In this document: in pieces, positions 7,058 to 10,892 of the stretch
How the letters are laid out: each line of letters opens with the position of its first letter
Numbering within the stretch: position 1 is the first letter of the stretch
NCBI GenBank assembly: GCA_025451425.1
Contig: JANWKK010000043.1
Coordinates: 1-10,892 of the forward strand
DNA: 10,892 nt
From: Gemmatimonadaceae bacterium
Lineage (GTDB): Bacteria; Gemmatimonadota; Gemmatimonadetes; Gemmatimonadales; Gemmatimonadaceae
Direction of reading: 5' to 3'
Notes under the pieces: generated by a model
What the model saw: the letters and a program-made list of their open reading frames with translations, nothing else
Database searches by the model: none
What the model was told of the DNA's origin: nothing
Program-made: the position numbers and the translations under genes

Positions 7058-8503
7058 ATGGCTCACCCACAACATGTCATGCCCCTGACGCTCCCGGATG
7101 GAGAGATCCGTCCGGTCGTGCGCGCACCGGCGATCGAGCGCTGGAGCTGGGCATTGTACGACTTTGCGAACACAATTTTCTCGATGAACATCGCCACACT
7201 GTACTTCTCCGTGTGGCTGGTCAGCGATCTGCATTCGACGGACCTCATCTACGCAACGGCGAATGCGGCAGCGTCGCTCTTGATGATCGTCGCGATTCCG
7301 GTGCTCGGTGCAATCTCCGATGCGCGGCGTCGACGTAAGCCCTGGGTCGTCGGATTCACGATCGCCTCATGCCTCGGATGCGTAGCCATCGGGGTCCTCG
7401 GACAAACGACGATTCCGCTCGTCGGCCAGGAGATCGCGCATCCCGTGGTCGTCCCCGCAGGCTGGCATGTCGGCATATCCACCCTGCTGCCTGTCCTCAT
7501 CGCGTTCGTGATTGCGAACTTCGCTTACCAGGGCGCGCAGCCGTTTTACAACGCGATGATGCCGGAGCTCGTGCCAGTCGAAGAGCAGGGCCGCCTTTCC
7601 GGATTCGGCGTCGCCGTTGGCTATGTTGGCTCGATTTTCGGCGTCGCGCTCGTGGCGCCCTTCTTCTCCGGCGGCATTCAAGGCGTCGTTCGCTTCAGCG
7701 CTGGTTTTATGAACGCGCTTCACGCAATAATGCCGTTCACCTCGACCGGGGGACGCGTCGCGACGTTCGTGCCGACGGGTGTATTGTTTCTGCTCTTTTC
7801 GCTGCCGCTGTTCCTGATCTGTCGGGATCACAATCCCGCGCCACGCGGAACGCCCGTCAATTGGCGGAAGGCCTTCCGCGATGTCGCCGCGACGATCACC
7901 GATGCTCGCAAGCATCCTGGAGCGCTGAGATTCATCATTACGTCGCTCGTGTATCAGGACGCCATCGGCACCATCGTGACGTTTATGACGCTGTACGCCG
8001 TTCGCGCCGTCGGCTTCGACAAAGGACAGGAAGTAACGCTATTCATGGTCCTGACAATCCCGGCCATTTTTGGCAGTTTTTTCTACGGACATCTCGTCGA
8101 TCGAATCGGGGCCAAGCGTTCGCTTCGCATCACGCTGTGGATCTGGGTCGCTCTACTTCTCGCGATGATGTCTGTGACGACGAAGAATGCCTTCTGGTTC
8201 GTCGGTCTCGCGATCGGTCTCAACTTTGGCGGCGTGAACGCGATCGAGCGACCGTTGCTGCTTTCTCTCATCCCGGACGTGGAGGCTGGGCGTTACTTCA
8301 GCCTGATGCTGCTCTCGGCGCGCGTCGCCGCGGTGATCGGCCCGCTCTTGTGGGGCCTAACGACGTGGGCGCTCGAAAGTCGGATCGGAACGAGCCTGGC
8401 CTACCGCACAGCGGTAGGAATCGTCGCGCTGATGTTTGTCATCTCGATCTGGGTACTGCAGAAGGTCCCTGATCGCCACGCACAGCGGCTGCGAGCGGCG
8501 TAA
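7058..8503 (+). CDS. UMF1/Atg22-like MFS transporter
   Basis: A 481-residue membrane protein with the N-terminal signature SWALYDFANTIFSMNI (WALYDFAN at 31-38), characteristic of the bacterial UMF1 branch of the major facilitator superfamily (PF11700, related to yeast vacuolar Atg22). About twelve helices can be traced. The loop after helix 2 has GAISDARRRRKPWV, an MFS motif A-like turn, and the second half has YGHLVDRIGAKRS. FAYQGAQPFYNAMMPELVPVEEQGRLSGFGVAVGYVGS in helices 4-5 is also typical of the family. Length agrees with the family (about 430-500). ATG 7058 is supported by AAAGGAG 7 nt upstream. The substrate of bacterial UMF1 proteins is not established; Atg22 exports amino acids. The stop overlaps the acyltransferase start as TAATG, so the two are probably translated together. 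Confidence 0.88.
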   Translation: MAHPQHVMPLTLPDGEIRPVVRAPAIERWSWALYDFANTIFSMNIATLYFSVWLVSDLHSTDLIYATANAAASLLMIVAIPVLGAISDARRRRKPWVVGFTIASCLGCVAIGVLGQTTIPLVGQEIAHPVVVPAGWHVGISTLLPVLIAFVIANFAYQGAQPFYNAMMPELVPVEEQGRLSGFGVAVGYVGSIFGVALVAPFFSGGIQGVVRFSAGFMNALHAIMPFTSTGGRVATFVPTGVLFLLFSLPLFLICRDHNPAPRGTPVNWRKAFRDVAATITDARKHPGALRFIITSLVYQDAIGTIVTFMTLYAVRAVGFDKGQEVTLFMVLTIPAIFGSFFYGHLVDRIGAKRSLRITLWIWVALLLAMMSVTTKNAFWFVGLAIGLNFGGVNAIERPLLLSLIPDVEAGRYFSLMLLSARVAAVIGPLLWGLTTWALESRIGTSLAYRTAVGIVALMFVISIWVLQKVPDRHAQRLRAA

Positions 8504-9885
8504 TGCTGTACGCGCTCCTGAGAAGCATCGCCGGGATCGCGCTGCGGTGGTTCTATCGGCGCATCGACGTCGAAGGACTCGACAGGCTGCCACGCGACGC
8601 GCCCATTCTGCTCGTCGTCAACCATCCAAATGCGCTGGTCGACGCGCTGCTCGTCGGCTGGGCGATGCCGCGCCGCGTCGTGCTGACCGCGAAATCGACA
8701 CTGTTCGCCAATCCTGCGCTCGCGCGCTTTCTCGCCTGGGTCGGCGTGGTGCCGCTCGTACGGAGCAGCGACGTACGCGCCTCCGCCACGGAAGCGATCG
8801 ATCCACGTCGCAACACGCGGTCGTTCGACGCGCTTCGCAACGTGCTTCGTCGCGGTGGAGCCGTCGTCATCTTTCCCGAGGGCATTTCCCACGACAACCC
8901 GTCGCTCGCTCCGTTGAGGACGGGTGCGGCACGCATCGCTCTCGAAGCACGAGACGAGGGCGGCGTACACGGACTAGAGATCGTCCCCGTCGGCCTCACT
9001 TTCGAGCGCAAGCAGACGCCGCGCACGCGAGTTCTCGTGCTGGTTGGGGAACCGATCGTACTCGATCGATGGGCGATCAGCGGCGACAGCGCGGTTGCAG
9101 CGCTCACCGAAGAAATCGACGCGCGACTACGCGCTGTCACGCAGAACTACGATACAGTGGATGATGCATCGCGCGCGACCGCGTTATCTGCGCTCTTCGC
9201 CGCGTTGTTCCGAGATGAGCCACCGTCCGTGGGCTCGTCGCACTCGCTGCGAGTGGATGTCTCGATCGCACAACGGATCGAAGAAGCCCGGCGCGCACTC
9301 GTTCGAGGCGCCGACGATCGGCTCCGAGCGAGGACAGACGCTCTGTTGCGGTCGCTCGCTGCATTCGATTGCAGGCTCGCGCTACATCGGGTCGCGCTGG
9401 AGGACGTGAGCGTCTCCGCCAAACCTCGGTATGCAGCGCCTTTCGTGCTGCGTGAGAGCTGGGTTCTCGGGATCGCAGGGCCGATGGCATTGTGGGGCAC
9501 GCTCAATCATTGGCTGCCTTTTCACGGGGCGAGGGTGATCGCTCGCCGTTCGATCGAGAGCGCATCGGATCCGGCAATGCGGACGATCGTCGCCGGCGCG
9601 GGACTGGTGCTCGCGTTCTACCTCGCGCAGGGCGCGCTCGTGGCGTGGCTTGCTGGCTGGCTCGCCGGGATCGTGTACGTTGCGAGCCTTCCACTCGCGG
9701 CCGACGTGAATTTCGTTCTGCGCGAGCGACTGCGGCGCGCTGTGCGCCGAGCACGAACCTATTTGCTGTTTCGACGACGACCGAGGCTTCACGCGCAACT
9801 GCAGAGCGACTTGCAACGTCTCCGCCACGAAGCGCTCGAGATCGAAGGGCTGCTGCGCGAAGTCAGCGTCAGCGAAGCAGTGTGA
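8503..9885 (+). CDS. Lysophospholipid/glycerolipid acyltransferase-family protein (PlsC-like, HX5D type) with C-terminal membrane region
   Basis: A 460-residue protein. The N-terminal half is an LPLAT domain (PF01553). LLVVNHPNALVDALLVG places the catalytic His41 and Asp47 five residues apart (HX5D), rather than the usual HX4D of PlsC. Block III is IFPEGISHDNPSLAPLRTGAARIA (FPEG at 124-127), followed by EIVPVGLTF. This NHPN...VD and FPEG.SH...R.GAARIA arrangement is that of the LPLAT subgroup near fungal Gat1/Sct1-type enzymes. The expected reaction is transfer of an acyl chain to a lysophospholipid or glycerol-3-phosphate acceptor at the inner membrane. Two hydrophobic segments (about 317-340 and 360-400) and a basic tail (RRAVRRARTYLLFRRRPR) follow, which is longer than plain PlsC (about 240). 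The ATG lies in a TAATG overlap with the UMF1 gene. It ends 9 bp before the convergent DUF4031-like gene. Confidence 0.87.
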   Translation: MLYALLRSIAGIALRWFYRRIDVEGLDRLPRDAPILLVVNHPNALVDALLVGWAMPRRVVLTAKSTLFANPALARFLAWVGVVPLVRSSDVRASATEAIDPRRNTRSFDALRNVLRRGGAVVIFPEGISHDNPSLAPLRTGAARIALEARDEGGVHGLEIVPVGLTFERKQTPRTRVLVLVGEPIVLDRWAISGDSAVAALTEEIDARLRAVTQNYDTVDDASRATALSALFAALFRDEPPSVGSSHSLRVDVSIAQRIEEARRALVRGADDRLRARTDALLRSLAAFDCRLALHRVALEDVSVSAKPRYAAPFVLRESWVLGIAGPMALWGTLNHWLPFHGARVIARRSIESASDPAMRTIVAGAGLVLAFYLAQGALVAWLAGWLAGIVYVASLPLAADVNFVLRERLRRAVRRARTYLLFRRRPRLHAQLQSDLQRLRHEALEIEGLLREVSVSEAV

Positions 9886-9894
9886 CGAGGAGGG

Positions 9895-10221
9895 TCAGTA
9901 GCGCTTCGTTGGGGGCGGCAGAACGTGACCGCCGAGATCCCAGTGCCAAGCCTCGCGTCGGGCTCCCGTGCGAGGATCCTTGAGCGGTTTGTATTGAAGC
10001 CGTTCGGCCGGAAGTCCGGCGACTCGACCATACGCGAGCAACAGATCGCGGTCGGTGGAGACGAGGTGCGCCATCTTGCGCCCCTTCCAGACATGCCGAT
10101 GGAGCCAGAGGCCACCATCCATGGCGTAGATCATTCCCTCGCGTCGCGAAGCGAATTCGCGAAAGGAGCGGTCGGGTTGCGTCGGCGCAACAAACGCCTC
10201 CTGCTCTTTGCCGGTTGCCAT
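9895..10221 (-). CDS. DUF4031-like small protein
   Basis: From ATG 10221 the product is 108 residues. The segment from residue 30 (MIYAMDGGLWLHRHVWKGRKMAHLVSTD..., with AYGRVAGLPAERLQ and AWHWDL) follows the DUF4031 (PF13223) layout: an N-terminal V/I-Y-x-D strand, W-x-HL-x-x-D, then a helix ending in GL, then H-[YW]-D-[LV]. Those positions (H52, D57, H93, D95) are the conserved polar residues I can see. The family's function is unknown. The frame is open to 10398, but the upstream part overlaps the pilin and is Arg/Pro-rich noise. ATG 10134 (at MIYAMDGG, GAGGG just upstream) is a credible alternative start and would give a core-domain-only protein. It lies 46 bp behind the pilin gene on the same strand, so it may share its transcript. 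Confidence 0.62.
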   Translation of the reverse strand: MATGKEQEAFVAPTQPDRSFREFASRREGMIYAMDGGLWLHRHVWKGRKMAHLVSTDRDLLLAYGRVAGLPAERLQYKPLKDPRTGARREAWHWDLGGHVLPPPTKRY

Positions 10222-10239
10222 GCCTAACGCCACGCGACG

Positions 10240-10253
10240 GGGGCGTGCGCCCC
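10240..10253 (-). other. GC-rich hairpin between pilin and DUF4031-like gene
   Basis: GGGGCGTGCGCCCC forms a stem of five to six G-C pairs with a very short loop, between the pilin stop (10268) and the downstream ATG (10221). There is no T-tract on either side, so it is not a canonical intrinsic terminator. It could mark a processing or attenuation point between a highly expressed pilin and its neighbour. Confidence 0.25.
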
Positions 10254-10267
10254 GAACCGCGCGCGAG

Positions 10268-10654
10268 TCAGTTGCAGGCGATCTCGCCTTCGTTGGTCGC
10301 CGGTGCGACGGGCGCGACAGTGCCGTAGAAGAGGGCGCAGGTGTGCGGCCAGGAGTTCGGATGGTACGCGGTCGCCGCCCAACCAGACGACGTCGCATTC
10401 ACCACGATGAGAATCACTCCGGGCGAGGACACCGCCTTGAGCGAATCGAGACTGTTCGAGTACGCTCGGTGCTCGTAGAACCACGACTCTTCCGCGGTCG
10501 AAAGGTTCTTCAGGTCGCTCTTCACCGACGCGAGGTACCCTTTGCCCTTGGTCGATTGAAATTTCGGGATCGCCATCGCGGCCAGAATGCCGATGATGAC
10601 GACCACGATCAGCAACTCGATGAGCGTGAATCCCGAACGGTGCGCGCGCGACAT
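10268..10654 (-). CDS. Type IV pilin / type II secretion pseudopilin-like protein
   Basis: With ATG 10654 the precursor is 128 residues. It opens with a short basic leader MSRAHRSG, then FTLIELLIVVVIIGILAAMAIPKF: a class III signal cleaved by prepilin peptidase between Gly8 and Phe9, with Glu at mature position 5 and a long hydrophobic N-terminal helix that packs the filament core. The globular part is short (KGYLASVKSDLKNLSTAEESWFYEH is a typical alpha-1C amphipathic continuation). Two cysteines, C106 (HTCALFYG) and C127 in the terminal IACN, would enclose a C-terminal disulphide D-region as in type IVa pilins. Size and the cysteine loop favour a major or minor pilin over a GspG pseudopilin, but this is not certain. 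The frame extends to a TTG at 10717; 10654 gives the standard short leader although no Shine-Dalgarno is visible. Confidence 0.88.
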   Translation of the reverse strand: MSRAHRSGFTLIELLIVVVIIGILAAMAIPKFQSTKGKGYLASVKSDLKNLSTAEESWFYEHRAYSNSLDSLKAVSSPGVILIVVNATSSGWAATAYHPNSWPHTCALFYGTVAPVAPATNEGEIACN

Positions 10655-10712
10655 GGGAGTTGGGGCGGGGCTTGCGATCGAGAACTGGCGGCCAAGAACG
10701 CCACACAATGTG

Positions 10713-10729
10713 GGCAATGACAGGGCCGG
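10713..10729 (-). promoter_or_regulatory. Candidate sigma-54 promoter for the pilin gene
   Basis: Read on the minus strand, CCGGCCCTGTCATTGCC has the -24 GG (10727-10726) and -12 GC (10715-10714) separated by ten bases, as in TGGCAC-N5-TTGCW. It matches GG, C, C and TTGC but lacks the T before GG and the A of GGCAC. The start of transcription would fall near 10702, giving a leader of about 48 nt. Pilin genes in several phyla are sigma-54 dependent. The match is partial and found by eye. Confidence 0.3.
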
Positions 10730-10812
10730 CTTCCTGAATACGCACTAACCCATTGCCGCGCAACATCATCGCGACCCCATGCAAGAGCTGACGGGTATAC
10801 ACGATGGCGACG

Positions 10813-10870
10813 AATTGCGATTCGTGTCGCACACTGCAACGACGAAATGTCCAAGCAATTGCAGTTCGTG
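10813..10870. repeat. Two imperfect 14-bp direct repeats upstream of the pilin
   Basis: AATTGCGATTCGTG (10813-10826) and AATTGCAGTTCGTG (10857-10870) match at 12 of 14 positions, with starts 44 bp apart. The first lies inside a 6-bp inverted repeat (ACGAAT-TGCG-ATTCGT, 10810-10825); the second overlaps the palindrome GCAATTGC (10855-10862). They sit about 110-170 bp upstream of the candidate pilin start site, where activators of sigma-54 promoters usually bind. The rest of 10730-10892 shows no gene I can support. Confidence 0.35.
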
Positions 10871-10892
10871 GACGTTCCCACGGCCTAAGCAA

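Larger units (their letters stand above)
346..10229. repeat. Dispersed octamer CGTTAGGC / GCCTAACG, nine copies
   Basis: Exact copies: plus-strand CGTTAGGC at 346-353, 1450-1457, 5221-5228, 5581-5588; reverse-complement GCCTAACG at 2531-2538, 3625-3632, 6193-6200, 8355-8362, 10222-10229. One-mismatch relatives occur at 2701 (CGTTAGGA), 3425 (GGCTAACG), near 3495 (CGTTAGCG) and near 10882 (GCCTAAGC). Copies fall inside genes in different frames (Leu-Gly, Val-Arg, Leu-Thr, Pro-Asn), across a stop codon at 349 and just before the ATG at 10221, so no shared protein motif explains them. Confidence 0.7.

Noticed and set aside
7369..8472. Plus-strand 367-residue frame inside the UMF1 gene
   Set aside because: Frame-shifted shadow of the UMF1 transporter, Arg-rich, with no ribosome-binding site or recognisable domain.
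3766..9070. Frequent CGATCG words
   Set aside because: CGATCG is common in many GC-rich genomes through codon usage (Ile-Asp-Arg combinations), and the copies lack consistent flanks, so it was not treated as a motif.
10224..10892. Minus-strand 222-residue open frame spanning the pilin
   Set aside because: It runs out of frame through the clearly genuine pilin, is rich in Arg/His/Pro and shows no family motif; it is a shadow of a GC-rich region.
1..10892. CRISPR arrays, insertion sequences, tRNA or phage/defence genes
   Set aside because: I looked for regular direct repeats, terminal inverted repeats, transposase or integrase motifs and tRNA-like cloverleaf arms and saw none.

Overview
This is a GC-rich, gene-dense bacterial chromosomal segment. 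The lipobox lipoprotein, the type IV pilin and the gene style suggest a Gram-negative-type bacterium. The overall flavour (high GC, tight gene packing, UMF1-type MFS transporter, HX5D acyltransferase, recurrent CGTTAGGC words) would fit Gemmatimonadota or a similar phylum, but this is an impression from gene style and not a phylogenetic assignment. There are no rRNA or tRNA genes, insertion sequences, CRISPR arrays or phage genes that I can see.

Left part (1-5888), a nucleoside/purine-type ABC importer locus. The window opens inside the 3' end of a BMP/PnrA-family substrate-binding protein gene (1-351). It is followed 9 bp later by a NIF3/DUF34 dinuclear-metal protein (361-1134). That gene overlaps by four bases (GTGA) a double-ATPase gene of the BmpC/RnsB/YufO kind (1131-2579). 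The two cognate permeases (3886-4980 and 4977-5888, ATGA overlap) lie downstream. Between the ATPase and the first permease an MFS transporter gene on the opposite strand (2533-3822) breaks the co-directional run. It overlaps the ATPase tail by 47 bp and leaves only about 63 bp of divergent spacer before permease 1.

Middle part (5900-9885). A lipoprotein of unrecognised function on the minus strand (5900-6862) converges on permease 2. It diverges from a two-gene unit on the plus strand: a UMF1/Atg22-like MFS transporter (7058-8503, with a clear AAAGGAG ribosome-binding site) and a phospholipid-type acyltransferase (8503-9885). The last two are joined through a TAATG stop/start overlap. The pair resembles in layout, though not in family, the LplT flippase/Aas acyltransferase partnership.

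Right part (9895-10892). On the minus strand there is a type IV pilin or pseudopilin with a class III leader and a C-terminal cysteine pair (10268-10654). It is followed by a short DUF4031-like gene (9895-10221). Upstream of the pilin is a plausible but unproven sigma-54 promoter and two imperfect 14-bp repeats where activator sites would be expected.

The most unusual non-gene signal is the octamer CGTTAGGC/GCCTAACG. It occurs nine times on both strands and in several reading frames, roughly twenty-fold above a simple composition expectation. I see no clear novel defence or other multi-gene system here. The locus-level oddities are the split ABC operon and the coupled transporter/acyltransferase pair.
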